Shown here: positions 15,344-24,615 of the stretch, in pieces
Numbering within the stretch: the first letter of the stretch is position 1
How the letters are laid out: each line of letters begins with the position of its first letter
Origin: Chitinophaga varians
GTDB taxonomy: Bacteria; Bacteroidota; Bacteroidia; Chitinophagales; Chitinophagaceae
DNA: 64,000 nucleotides
Reading direction: 5' to 3'
Assembly: GCF_014529945.1 (NCBI RefSeq)
Contig: NZ_JACVFB010000005.1
Coordinates: 186,001-250,000, forward strand
Notes under the pieces: generated by a model
Seen by the model: the letters and a program-made list of their open reading frames with translations, nothing else
Database searches by the model: none
What the model was told of the DNA's origin: nothing
Position numbers and translations under genes: made by a program

Positions 15344-17239
15344 ATGATTAAACTAGTTTGGCTGGTACCATTTTTACCATTATTGGGTTTCCTGGTGAAT
15401 GGTTTGGGGCGCAGATTTTTATCCAAGTCCCTGGTAGGGTTTATCGGAAGCGGCACCGTACTGGCTTCCTTTGTCGTGAGCTTATTGGCATTTTTTGAAG
15501 TAAAAGCCCCGGGATTTCAGGCACAGGTGGTACACCTGTTTAACTTCATTTCCGTCGGCAGCCTGCATATTCCTTTCGCATTCCAGGTAGATCAACTGAG
15601 TGCGTTGTTCCTTCTGATCATCACCGGTGTGGGCACCCTCATCCACATTTACTCCACTTCCTACATGCATGATGAAAGCGATGAGAGCTTTGCGAGATAT
15701 TTCGCTTACCTCAACCTCTTCGTGTTTTCCATGCTGATACTGGTGCTCGGCGCCAACTATGTGATGATGTTCATCGGATGGGAAGGCGTTGGTCTCTGTT
15801 CTTATCTGTTAATCGGATTCTGGTTTAAAAACACCAGTTATAATAATGCTGCCAAGAAAGCATTTGTGATGAACCGTATCGGTGACCTCGGTTTCCTGCT
15901 CGGTATCTTCTTCATGATCATGCAGTTCGGCACAGTTACATTCCCCGACGTATTTGCGAAAGCAGCGCCGCTGGGCATGAACAACCCCACGCTGGCGGCT
16001 ATCGCCATGCTGCTGTTTGTAGGCGCCATGGGTAAATCTGCACAGATACCGCTGTATACCTGGCTGCCCGACGCGATGGCCGGTCCAACCCCGGTATCTG
16101 CCCTCATCCACGCGGCTACGATGGTGACTGCCGGTATCTATATGATTGCCCGCAGCAACGTGATCTATACACTGGCTCCGGCCATTCAGACCGTAGTAGC
16201 GGTGATTGGTATCGCTACCGCGCTGTTTGCCGCTTCTATTGCACTGAAACAAAACGATATTAAGAAAGTACTGGCTTACTCCACCGTAAGCCAATTGGGA
16301 TATATGTTCCTCGCACTGGGCGTAGGTGCCTACTCTGCGGCTGTTTTCCACGTGATGACGCACGCTTTCTTTAAGGCGCTGCTGTTCCTTGGTTCCGGCT
16401 CCGTTATCCACGCGATGGGCGGCGAACAGGATATCCGTAAAATGGGCGGCCTGAAAAAATACATGCCTACCACCAACTGGACGTTCCTCGTAGGATGCCT
16501 GGCGATCGCGGGTATCCCTGGTTTATCCGGTTTCTTCTCCAAAGATGAAATCCTGGCCAGCGCTTATGCCCACAACCCCGTACTGTATGCACTGGGACTG
16601 ATTGGCGCGCTGATGACCGCTTTCTATATGTTCCGTCTGTACTACATTACTTTCTCCGGAAAATTCCGTGGTACACACGAACAGGAACATCACCTGCACG
16701 AAAGCCCTTCCCCGATCACTATTCCGCTGATCATTCTGGCGATCCTGTCAGTGTTCGGTGGTTATGTGGGCCTGCCGGAAGTATTTGGTAAAAACCTGCT
16801 GGCAGAATACCTGTCACCGGTGTTTGCGCCTTCTGCTCCTTTTGTGACAGAACATCACCTGTCTCACGGCACCGAATGGATGCTGATGGGGCTGAGCAGT
16901 GTACTGGTTATTGTCTTTATCCTGATTGCCCGTCAGAAATTCGCGGCTTATGAAGATACCGGCAAAGAAAATACAGGGGTGGCGAAAGTGCTGGAAAACA
17001 AATGGTATATCGATGAGCTGTATGATGCTATCATCGTAAAACCATTACAGGAGCTTTCCCGCTTCTTCCGTGACACTGTTGAAAAAGCAGGTATCGATAA
17101 ACTGGTAAATGGTGTTGGCCGCAGCGTTCAGTGGGGCAGCCAGCAAATCCGCCGTGTTCAGAGCGGACAGGTAGGTTTTTACATCTTTGCCATGGTAATC
17201 GGTATGATCGTATTATTTGTGATCGGATTCTTATTATAA
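15344..17239 (+). CDS. nuoL: NADH:quinone oxidoreductase subunit L
   Basis: 631-residue antiporter-like proton-pumping subunit. It has a FIGWEGVGLCSYLLIGFWF core, the LPDAMAGPTPVSALIHAATM helix and a C-terminal extension whose last segments correspond to the lateral amphipathic helix and anchoring transmembrane helix. Length is typical. Confidence 0.97.
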   Translation: MIKLVWLVPFLPLLGFLVNGLGRRFLSKSLVGFIGSGTVLASFVVSLLAFFEVKAPGFQAQVVHLFNFISVGSLHIPFAFQVDQLSALFLLIITGVGTLIHIYSTSYMHDESDESFARYFAYLNLFVFSMLILVLGANYVMMFIGWEGVGLCSYLLIGFWFKNTSYNNAAKKAFVMNRIGDLGFLLGIFFMIMQFGTVTFPDVFAKAAPLGMNNPTLAAIAMLLFVGAMGKSAQIPLYTWLPDAMAGPTPVSALIHAATMVTAGIYMIARSNVIYTLAPAIQTVVAVIGIATALFAASIALKQNDIKKVLAYSTVSQLGYMFLALGVGAYSAAVFHVMTHAFFKALLFLGSGSVIHAMGGEQDIRKMGGLKKYMPTTNWTFLVGCLAIAGIPGLSGFFSKDEILASAYAHNPVLYALGLIGALMTAFYMFRLYYITFSGKFRGTHEQEHHLHESPSPITIPLIILAILSVFGGYVGLPEVFGKNLLAEYLSPVFAPSAPFVTEHHLSHGTEWMLMGLSSVLVIVFILIARQKFAAYEDTGKENTGVAKVLENKWYIDELYDAIIVKPLQELSRFFRDTVEKAGIDKLVNGVGRSVQWGSQQIRRVQSGQVGFYIFAMVIGMIVLFVIGFLL

Positions 17240-17272
17240 ACCAATAGCGGAAGTTACAAGCGCAGATAAATT

Positions 17273-18688
17273 ATGTTGACAGTTTTATTAATACTGATTC
17301 CTTTCATAGCGGGCCTGATCGCATTCGGCCTGAAGGGGTCCGGGCCAAAGGTGCTGGGCATGATTGCATCCCTGGCGTCGGTAGCCACAGCCATCGGAAC
17401 CGTGTGCACGCTGCATGCCGATCCGAAAAAACTTTCTTTTGTTACCGATTGGATACCTCAGCTGGGAAGCCAGTTCAGGGTAGGCCTGGATGGTATGGGC
17501 ACCATGCTGTGTTTATTGACAGCGATTGCCTTCCTCCTGGTTTTCATTACTATTTATAACCGCGACATCGAAAGGCCTAACAGCTTTTACGGACTGATGT
17601 TGCTTTCTCAGGCCGGCCTGGTAGGTGTTTTCACCGCCTTCGACGCCCTGCAGTTTTATGTATTCTGGGAACTGGCGTTGATACCGGTATATTTTCTCTG
17701 CTCTATGTGGGGTGGCGAAAAACGTATACCCGTTACGTTTAAGTTCTTCGTTTATACGTTCCTCGGTTCCCTGTTGATGCTGGTGGGTATCATCTACCTG
17801 TATTTCCAGACCCCGGACCATTCCTTTAGCTGGACATCCTTCACCAGCCTGCAGCTGAGCATGGGTGACCAGAAATGGCTGTTCTGGCTGTTCTTTGTGG
17901 CATTCGCCATCAAGATGCCGGTGTTCCCGTTCCATACCTGGCAGCCGGACACTTACGAGCAATCACCTACGCCGGTGACCATGATCCTCTCCGGTGTGAT
18001 GGTGAAAATGGGCCTGTTTGGTGTGCTGCGCTGGCTCGTGCCGGTACTGCCGGAAGGTGCCGCCATGTGGGCAGACGTGGCTATCGTACTGTCTATCATC
18101 GGTATTATCTACGCTTCCTGCATCGCCATGGTGCAGAGCGACCTGAAACGACTGATCGCTTACTCTTCCATTGCGCACATCGGTTTGATGAGCGCTGCTA
18201 TTTTTGCGCATAACGAACAAGGTACACAAGGTGTGTTGCTGCAAATGTTCAACCACGGTATCAACATTATCGGGTTGTGGATTATCGTGGAAGTGATACA
18301 GAACCGCCTCGGTGTGAAGAACATGGACCAGATGGGTGGTATGGCCCGCAAGGCGCCCCGGATGGCTATCTTCCTCGTTATCATCAGCCTGGCGAACATC
18401 GGTTTACCGCTTACCAACGGATTTATCGGTGAGTTCCTGATGTTCAGCGGCCTGTTCCAGTACAATCACTGGTTTATGGCATTCGCCGGATTAGGTATTA
18501 TCCTCGCTGCAGTATATACGTTGAATATGATTCAGAAAGTGATTTTCGGTGAAGGCAATACCCTGACAGACACCACTACCGACCTGCAACCCGGCGAAAC
18601 GGTGGCATTAAGCCTGGTAGTGATCATGATCTTTGTATTGGGTGTTTATCCACAACCGATGCTGGATCTGGTTAGCAAGGCATTTTGA
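17273..18688 (+). CDS. nuoM: NADH:quinone oxidoreductase subunit M
   Basis: 471-residue antiporter-like proton-pumping subunit with about 14 transmembrane helices. FYVFWELALIPVYFL near 125-140 holds the key glutamate, and FPFHTWQPDTYEQSPTPV the loop before the lysine-bearing helix. Its stop codon falls inside the first octamer of a mirrored ATTTNNNN array. Confidence 0.97.
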   Translation: MLTVLLILIPFIAGLIAFGLKGSGPKVLGMIASLASVATAIGTVCTLHADPKKLSFVTDWIPQLGSQFRVGLDGMGTMLCLLTAIAFLLVFITIYNRDIERPNSFYGLMLLSQAGLVGVFTAFDALQFYVFWELALIPVYFLCSMWGGEKRIPVTFKFFVYTFLGSLLMLVGIIYLYFQTPDHSFSWTSFTSLQLSMGDQKWLFWLFFVAFAIKMPVFPFHTWQPDTYEQSPTPVTMILSGVMVKMGLFGVLRWLVPVLPEGAAMWADVAIVLSIIGIIYASCIAMVQSDLKRLIAYSSIAHIGLMSAAIFAHNEQGTQGVLLQMFNHGINIIGLWIIVEVIQNRLGVKNMDQMGGMARKAPRMAIFLVIISLANIGLPLTNGFIGEFLMFSGLFQYNHWFMAFAGLGIILAAVYTLNMIQKVIFGEGNTLTDTTTDLQPGETVALSLVVIMIFVLGVYPQPMLDLVSKAF

Positions 18689-18754
18689 TATTTAGTTATT
18701 TCGATATTTAGCCATTTAAAATGACTAAATATTAAAATATCCAAATCAGAAAAT
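18682..18754. repeat. Mirrored octamer array between nuoM and nuoN
   Basis: Left half: ATTTTGAT, ATTTAGTT, ATTTCGAT, ATTTAGCC, ATTT (18682-18717). Right half: AAATGACT, AAATATTA, AAATATCC, AAATCAGA, AAAT (18719-18754). Every unit keeps 8-nt phase. The fixed ATTT/AAAT half-words pair across the centre while the NNNN halves mostly mismatch, so the arms are not simple inverted copies. Confidence 0.85.
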
Positions 18755-18781
18755 TTTAAACGGGTTTTGTAACGAAACAAT

Positions 18782-20155
18782 ATGAATGCACTAATTTCTA
18801 CTGCTTTATCGGGCGTTGTTCTGATGTTTGTCGGTTTATTTGTACGCAATAAGCAGCATATTAAATTTTTCGCCATCGCGGCCATCATCCTATCATTTAT
18901 AGCCAACCTGACACTGTATCCTACAGTGCAGCTGGGCAGCTATATCCAATATGGTATGATTGAAGTATCAAAGTTCAGTGTGTTGTTTAATGCAGTGGCT
19001 TTAGGTGCAACCCTGATATATTTCCTGTTGTCCGGGAAAGAGTTTGAAAAAGTAGGTGAACATGTGGGAGATTACTTCGCCCTGATCTTCTTCATACTGG
19101 CGGGTATTACGCTGGCCTCTTCTTTCAGCAACCTGCTGATGTTGTTCCTGGCCATCGAGATCATGTCTATTCCGCAGTATGTACTGGCAGGAGCCGACCG
19201 TAAAAGCCTGAAAAGCAATGAGGCGTCGCTGAAATACTTCCTGATGGGCTCTTTCTCTACCGGTATCCTCCTGATGGGCATCGCCCTGATTTACGGAGCT
19301 GCCGGCACCTTTAATATCACCGAGCTCGGACTGGGTGCAGACCCGGTACATCCGCTGGCTTTGTGTGGTATTATCCTGATGGCTTTTGCGCTCGCTTTCA
19401 AAGTATCAGCTGTACCGTTCCACTTCTGGACACCTGACGTATATGATGGTTCTCCTACCGTATTCACTTCTTTCATGGCTACTGTGGTGAAAGCCGGCGG
19501 TTTTGTGGCTTTCCTCCGTATGTTCCATGTGAGCTTCTCCGGTGGTGCTATCAGCCAGCACTGGACATTGATACTGTCTATCATCACTGCTGCCACCCTG
19601 ATCCTGGGCAACTTCAGTGCCGTGTTCCAGCAGAGCGTAAAAAGGATGCTGGCTTATTCCAGTATCGCGCAGGCAGGTTTCATGTTGTTTGCCGTTATCG
19701 CTATCAATCAGTTCGCCGCACAAGGCATTGTGCTGTATGCAGCCGCTTATAGCCTGGCTACTATCGGTGTATTTGCCGTGCTGATGAAACTGAAGGACTA
19801 TACTTTCGAAGGATTTAATGGCCTTGCCCGTAAACAGCCGCTGCTGGCGCTGGCAACCACCATCTTCCTGTTTTCACTGGCTGGTATCCCGGTAACAGCG
19901 GGTTTCTTCGCCAAATACTTTGTACTGTCTGCCGCTATTCAGCACGGTCATCTCCTCTGGCTGGTGATTGTAGGCGTACTGTGTGCCGCGATCAGCGTAT
20001 ACTACTATTTCCGCGTGATCATGGCCATGTATTTCAAACAGGGTGATCCGGAAGTAGAACCCATCTCCGGCGGTTTCAGGGCAGCCCTGGTGCTGACCAT
20101 CGTCCTGGTGCTGGTCCTGGGCCTGTTCCCCGGCCTGCTGATCGGCTGGCTGTAA
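18782..20155 (+). CDS. nuoN: NADH:quinone oxidoreductase subunit N
   Basis: 457-residue antiporter-like subunit, the last gene of the operon. LLMLFLAIEIMSIPQYVLAG near 118-137 holds the conserved glutamate, VPFHFWTPDVYDGSPT the following loop, and KRMLAYSSIAQAGFM a late helix. A 12-bp terminator follows. Confidence 0.96.
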   Translation: MNALISTALSGVVLMFVGLFVRNKQHIKFFAIAAIILSFIANLTLYPTVQLGSYIQYGMIEVSKFSVLFNAVALGATLIYFLLSGKEFEKVGEHVGDYFALIFFILAGITLASSFSNLLMLFLAIEIMSIPQYVLAGADRKSLKSNEASLKYFLMGSFSTGILLMGIALIYGAAGTFNITELGLGADPVHPLALCGIILMAFALAFKVSAVPFHFWTPDVYDGSPTVFTSFMATVVKAGGFVAFLRMFHVSFSGGAISQHWTLILSIITAATLILGNFSAVFQQSVKRMLAYSSIAQAGFMLFAVIAINQFAAQGIVLYAAAYSLATIGVFAVLMKLKDYTFEGFNGLARKQPLLALATTIFLFSLAGIPVTAGFFAKYFVLSAAIQHGHLLWLVIVGVLCAAISVYYYFRVIMAMYFKQGDPEVEPISGGFRAALVLTIVLVLVLGLFPGLLIGWL

Positions 20156-20188
20156 AATCGTTACAAGACAAATTTTTTCCATAGACAC

Positions 20189-20215
20189 AAAGGAAACGGC
20201 CCCGCCGTTTCCTTT
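20189..20215 (+). terminator. Terminator of the nuo operon
   Basis: Perfect 12-bp stem AAAGGAAACGGC / GCCGTTTCCTTT around a CCC loop, 33 nt after the nuoN stop. The T tract is short (TTTGTCATTT). Confidence 0.75.
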
Positions 20216-20309
20216 GTCATTTATAGCCCCCGTAACCGCTCAAACGGCATAGTTCACGTTCCTTCACTTTTTATTTTGCGCCTGTCTGAACTTCCATTAA
20301 CTTTATTAC

Positions 20310-21587
20310 ATGCGGTTTTTAGATATATTTTCCCTTGCTTATCGTTCCGTGAGTGGCAACAGACTACGCACGGGTCTTACTGTTTCTATTATTGCTGTAG
20401 GTATCACAGTACTGGTGGGCATCTTAACGGCCATCGACAGTATGAAAAACAGTATTTATTCCAGCTTCGCCAGTATGGGGGCCAATAGCTTTTCCCTCAG
20501 AAACCGCGATATGCAGGTGCATATCGGGAGTGATGGGGATAAAGCTTCCAAGGGTAATAAAAACCAAAAAAAGGTCAGAAAATCCATCAGTAATAAGCCG
20601 ATCTCTTACCAGGAGGCGCTGGCCTTTAAAGAGAGATACCATTTCCCTGCCACAGTGAGCCTTAACTTCCGGGCGAGTGGTATTGCCACCGTATATAAAG
20701 ACGATAAGAAAACGAACCCCAATGTGACCGTCATCGGCGGCGACGAAAACTATCTCGATATCTCCAACTATACCATCCAGGACGGCCGCAATTTTAATGC
20801 ACTGGACGTGTCTTCCGGCCGTAATGTCGCTATTTTGGGTAAAGATGTGGCGGAGAAGTTGTTTGGCCGCAAGCTGAAGAACGTGGTAAATAATACCATC
20901 CGCGTGGGAGACGTACGTTACCGCGTCATCGGCGTACTGCAAAGTAAAGGCAGCAGTAACCTGATGAGTGCCGATAACGTGGTGATTACCACGGTCAACA
21001 ATACACGAAGAATTTTCAACCGGCCCAATGCGTCTTATCAGATAGGCGTGGCCGTGAAAGATATCAAACAGATGGAGGCTGCGCAGGGAGAGGCCATCGG
21101 TACTTTCCGCGTAGTCCGGCAGCTGGCGTTGAATGATGAAGATAATTTCACGCTGAGCAAAAGCGATAGTATTGCAGAAATGCTGTTCCAGAGTTTGGGG
21201 ACCGTAAACTTATTTGCCGTAGCTATTGCAGCGATAACGCTTTTCGGCTCCGCTATCGGTCTGATGAACATTATGTTAGTGTCTGTGGCCGAAAGAACGC
21301 GTGAAATAGGCGTTACCAAGGCATTGGGCGCTACCAGCAAGACCATCCGCAAACAATTCCTCTACGAAGCCATCATCATCAGCACTATGGGTGGCATCTT
21401 CGGCGCCCTGGCGGGTATGCTGCTGGGCAATGTCGTGTCTATATTATTGAAATCTTCTTTTGTCGTGCCCTGGGCGTGGATTTTAGTCGGCGTTGCTCTC
21501 TGTGCCGCTGTAGGCCTGGTTTCCGGCATTTACCCCGCTTATAAGGCCTCTAAACTGGACCCTATTATCGCTTTGCGTTACGAGTAG
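20310..21587 (+). CDS. MacB/FtsX-type ABC transporter permease
   Basis: 425 residues. There is one N-terminal transmembrane helix (about 22-44, TGLTVSIIAVGITVLVGI), a periplasmic MacB-PCD-like domain to about residue 290 and three C-terminal helices of the FtsX domain. The coupling motif ERTREIGVTKALGATSK and the closing GIYPAYKASKLDPIIALRYE are typical. Such proteins move lipoproteins, peptides or drugs, or drive a mechanical signal, with a LolD/MacB-type ATPase. No ATPase gene is adjacent, so the partner must be elsewhere. A TATTTTG element at 20272-20278 is one base short of the -7 consensus. Confidence 0.88.
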   Translation: MRFLDIFSLAYRSVSGNRLRTGLTVSIIAVGITVLVGILTAIDSMKNSIYSSFASMGANSFSLRNRDMQVHIGSDGDKASKGNKNQKKVRKSISNKPISYQEALAFKERYHFPATVSLNFRASGIATVYKDDKKTNPNVTVIGGDENYLDISNYTIQDGRNFNALDVSSGRNVAILGKDVAEKLFGRKLKNVVNNTIRVGDVRYRVIGVLQSKGSSNLMSADNVVITTVNNTRRIFNRPNASYQIGVAVKDIKQMEAAQGEAIGTFRVVRQLALNDEDNFTLSKSDSIAEMLFQSLGTVNLFAVAIAAITLFGSAIGLMNIMLVSVAERTREIGVTKALGATSKTIRKQFLYEAIIISTMGGIFGALAGMLLGNVVSILLKSSFVVPWAWILVGVALCAAVGLVSGIYPAYKASKLDPIIALRYE

Positions 21588-21636
21588 AATTCCCGGAATC
21601 AATTTGTTATCTTGTTCTTTCCAAAAGAAAGAGCAT

Positions 21637-22950
21637 ATGCCATTATTGATCGTTATTGCTGCTATTCTGCTGTTAGTGGTACTGGTTACCTGGTGTAAGA
21701 TAAATACCTTCCTGTCTTTCCTGATTGTTTCCCTGCTCATGGGACTGGCCCTGCATATGGACATCGGGCAAATTACCCAGTCCATACAAACCGGTATCGG
21801 CAAAACTTTAGGTTCGCTGATCGTGGTGATTATTTGCGGCAGTATGCTGGGCAAACTGGTAGCCGAAAGTGGTGCTGCGCAACAGATTGCCGGCGGGCTG
21901 ATGCGCCTGCTCGGGCCGCGTTATATCCAGTGGTCGCTGATGCTGACAGGTTTTATTGTAGGCATACCGCTGTTTTACAACATCGGCTTTGTACTGATGG
22001 TGCCGCTGATATTTACCGTGGCTGCGCAAACCCGTCTCCCGGCAGTATATCTGGGTATTCCGATGCTCGCCTCCCTGTCAGTGACCCATGGCTATCTGCC
22101 GCCACATCCTTCTCCTACCGCATTGGTGCAGCAGTTTCATGCCAGTATGGGACTTACGTTGCTGTATGGCATTTTGCTGGCGATACCGGCTATTATCCTG
22201 GCGGGACCGGTATTTTCGCGATACCTGAAAAAATATACCACTGAACCGGGAAAGATGTTTGTGGCGCCGCCGCTGCCGGAAGAAGCGTTACCGGGTATGT
22301 TGTCCAGCCTGTTCGCCGCGATGTTGCCGGTGTTGCTGCTGGCGACAACCGCGATGTTGAAATTATGGTTGCCTGCTGATCAGCTGTCGTATAAAATTGT
22401 CAACTGGCTGGGCGATCCATTGATTGTAATGTTGCTGGCGGTATTGAACGGCATGTACCTGTTGGGTATCCGTCGAGGTATGGCTTCCAAAAAGATACTG
22501 AACCTGATGGATGACGCTGTGAAAGATGTAGCGGTGATCATCCTGATCATCGGCGGATCGGGCGCGCTCACACAATTGTTGCACGACAGTAAGGTGAGTG
22601 AATACATCGCTGCCACGCTGCAGGGCATGCATATGCATCCGCTGTTGCTGGCCTGGGGCATTGCGGCTATTATACGGGTGTGTATTGGATCGGCTACGGT
22701 AGCGGGTTTAACCACCGCTGGCATCGTAGCGCCACTGATCGCCGCCTCCGGCGTAAACCCCAACCTGATGGTGCTGGCTACCGGCGCCGGCAGCCTGATG
22801 TTCTCACATGTCAACGACGCCGGCTTCTGGATGTTCAAAGAATACTTTAACTTGTCTGTGAAAGATACGATCAAAACATGGTCAGTGATGGAAACCATCG
22901 TTTCGGTAACAGGTCTCATCGGTAGTTTGCTGCTGAGCATGATTGTCTAA
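21637..22950 (+). CDS. GntP-family permease (gluconate/D-serine type)
   Basis: 437 residues from MPLLIVIAA, about 12 transmembrane helices and no signal peptide. Family features include the GLALHMDIGQI region, GIPLFYNIGFVLMVPL, the YLPPHPSPTA loop near 155 and LATGAGSLMFSHVNDAGFW near 380. GntP proteins are proton symporters for gluconate and related acids, and the family includes the E. coli D-serine permease DsdX. The genes behind it favour a D-amino-acid or D-hydroxy-acid substrate. A TTG start 11 codons upstream is possible but less likely. Confidence 0.9.
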   Translation: MPLLIVIAAILLLVVLVTWCKINTFLSFLIVSLLMGLALHMDIGQITQSIQTGIGKTLGSLIVVIICGSMLGKLVAESGAAQQIAGGLMRLLGPRYIQWSLMLTGFIVGIPLFYNIGFVLMVPLIFTVAAQTRLPAVYLGIPMLASLSVTHGYLPPHPSPTALVQQFHASMGLTLLYGILLAIPAIILAGPVFSRYLKKYTTEPGKMFVAPPLPEEALPGMLSSLFAAMLPVLLLATTAMLKLWLPADQLSYKIVNWLGDPLIVMLLAVLNGMYLLGIRRGMASKKILNLMDDAVKDVAVIILIIGGSGALTQLLHDSKVSEYIAATLQGMHMHPLLLAWGIAAIIRVCIGSATVAGLTTAGIVAPLIAASGVNPNLMVLATGAGSLMFSHVNDAGFWMFKEYFNLSVKDTIKTWSVMETIVSVTGLIGSLLLSMIV

Positions 22951-22969
22951 CGTAAACCAATAAACGAAA

Positions 22970-23431
22970 ATGACACCGACTGAAAATTTTAAGGCATTAG
23001 GTCTTACGCTTCCGCCGGCGCCTGCGCCACTGGGAGTGTACAAGCCGCTGCTGATAGATGGAAAACATGTGTATGTTTCGGGGCATGGTACCGTGCAGGA
23101 CAACGGTCGCCTGATCATTGGCCGCATCGGCAGAGATCTTACGGAGGAAGAAGGTAAAGTGGCGGCAAGGCAGGTGGGACTGGCGATCCTCTCCACACTG
23201 GTCGCCCATCTGGGCAGCCTCGATCAAATCAAGAGAGTCATCAAAGTACTGGGGATGGTCAACTGCGTACCGGAATTTGAACGCCATCCCCATATCATCA
23301 ACGGCTGCAGCGAACTGTTTGCTGCGGTATGGGGCCAGGAGAACGGGGTTGGCGTACGTAGCGCTGTTGGTTTTGGCTCGCTGCCGGATAATATCCCGGT
23401 AGAAATAGAAGCACTGTTTGAATTGCATTAA
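22970..23431 (+). CDS. RidA/YjgF-family protein
   Basis: 153 residues of the longer YjgF-type variant. The catalytic-type arginine is in GVRSAVGFGSLP (R130) and the closing VEIEALFEL matches the family core. Canonical RidA hydrolyses 2-aminoacrylate and related imines/enamines made by PLP enzymes such as serine dehydratase. It lies 19 nt after the permease and 11 nt before a PLP enzyme of exactly that kind, which supports a clean-up role in the same pathway. Confidence 0.88.
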   Translation: MTPTENFKALGLTLPPAPAPLGVYKPLLIDGKHVYVSGHGTVQDNGRLIIGRIGRDLTEEEGKVAARQVGLAILSTLVAHLGSLDQIKRVIKVLGMVNCVPEFERHPHIINGCSELFAAVWGQENGVGVRSAVGFGSLPDNIPVEIEALFELH

Positions 23432-23442
23432 TGATATAACCT

Positions 23443-24543
23443 ATGGAATGGTATCAACTTCAGAAGCCTGAACAGGTAGATTCACCAGCGCTGCTGGTAT
23501 ATAAAGACAGGATTAAACAGAACATCGATCTGTTAAAAACGATGATCGATGATGTACAACGGCTACGCCCACACGTAAAGACAAATAAAATAGCAGAGGT
23601 AGTACAACTGATGCAGGCGGCCGGCATACAAAAGTATAAATGTGCTACTATCGCCGAAGCAGAGATGCTGGGCATGGTAAAAGCCAGAGATGTGTTGCTG
23701 GCTTATCAGCCGGTAGGCCCTAAGGTAGGACGTTTGTTGCAGTTGGTACAACAATATCCGGATACTGATTTTGCCTGTTTGGTAGATAATAAGGCAGCCG
23801 GAGAAGCCATCAGCAGCCTGTTTGCGGCCGTGGGACTTCAACTGCCGGTGTATATCGATCTTAACGTAGGGATGAACCGTACGGGCATTAAACCGGAAGC
23901 GGCACTGGAGTTATACCAGTATCTGTATACGCTGCCGGGTATACGGCCGGTAGGTATACATGTTTACGATGGTCATCTGCATGATACGGATATGACTATA
24001 CGGAAAAAACGTTGTGACGAAGCTTATGGACCGGTGCCGGTATTGCAACATGCCATTGTAGCCACGGGATTGCCGGAACCGGTGATCGTGGCGGGTGGTT
24101 CTCCTACTTTTCCCATACATGCTGCCAGACCAGTGATTGAATGCAGTCCGGGTACGTTTGTGTTTTGGGATTGGGGTTATGGAAAAAATCTTCCGGAACA
24201 ACCCTTCCAGTGGGCCGCACTGGTATTGTCGAGAGTTGTTTCTGTGATTGATGATCAGTTGTTATGTCTTGATCTGGGGCATAAATCTGTGGCGGCGGAA
24301 AATCCACAGCCACGGGTATATTTTCTGAATGCGCCGGAGGCACAAACGGTATCCCAGAGTGAGGAACACCTGGTGCTCAAAGTGCCCGATACTGCTGCAT
24401 ATCCGGTGGGTACTACGTTTTATGGGGTGCCATTACATATCTGCCCCACGGTGGCGCTGTATGAACGGGCTTACGTAGTGGAAGATCATGTGTGTACAGG
24501 CTCCTGGAAGGTGATTGCGAGGGACAGGACCATTGCTCACTAA
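23443..24543 (+). CDS. D-threonine aldolase / D-serine dehydratase-like PLP enzyme
   Basis: 366 residues, fold-type III (alanine-racemase-like) barrel with a C-terminal beta domain. The PLP-Schiff-base lysine is K46 in RPHVKTNK. The C-terminal metal motif is H332-I-C334-P-T. Eukaryotic D-serine dehydratases bind zinc with His-x-Cys, whereas the characterised Alcaligenes D-threonine aldolase has His-x-Asp, so the Cys leans towards D-serine dehydratase; this is from memory of the families. Expected products are pyruvate and ammonia (via 2-aminoacrylate), or glycine and an aldehyde if it is an aldolase. Last gene of the three-gene unit. Confidence 0.87.
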   Translation: MEWYQLQKPEQVDSPALLVYKDRIKQNIDLLKTMIDDVQRLRPHVKTNKIAEVVQLMQAAGIQKYKCATIAEAEMLGMVKARDVLLAYQPVGPKVGRLLQLVQQYPDTDFACLVDNKAAGEAISSLFAAVGLQLPVYIDLNVGMNRTGIKPEAALELYQYLYTLPGIRPVGIHVYDGHLHDTDMTIRKKRCDEAYGPVPVLQHAIVATGLPEPVIVAGGSPTFPIHAARPVIECSPGTFVFWDWGYGKNLPEQPFQWAALVLSRVVSVIDDQLLCLDLGHKSVAAENPQPRVYFLNAPEAQTVSQSEEHLVLKVPDTAAYPVGTTFYGVPLHICPTVALYERAYVVEDHVCTGSWKVIARDRTIAH

Positions 24544-24551
24544 ATGTAATA

Positions 24552-24609
24552 ATGATAATAAAAAAAACGGCCGTCAATCATCATTGACGGCCGTTTTTTT
24601 TATTATCAT
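24552..24609. terminator. Bidirectional terminator, perfect 27-bp stem
   Basis: Perfect inverted repeat of 27 bp around a CATC loop, GC-rich core ACGGCCGTCAAT with A/T runs on both sides. It lies between the converging D-threonine-aldolase-like and hexosaminidase genes. Confidence 0.92.
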
Positions 24610-24615
24610 GAAAAA

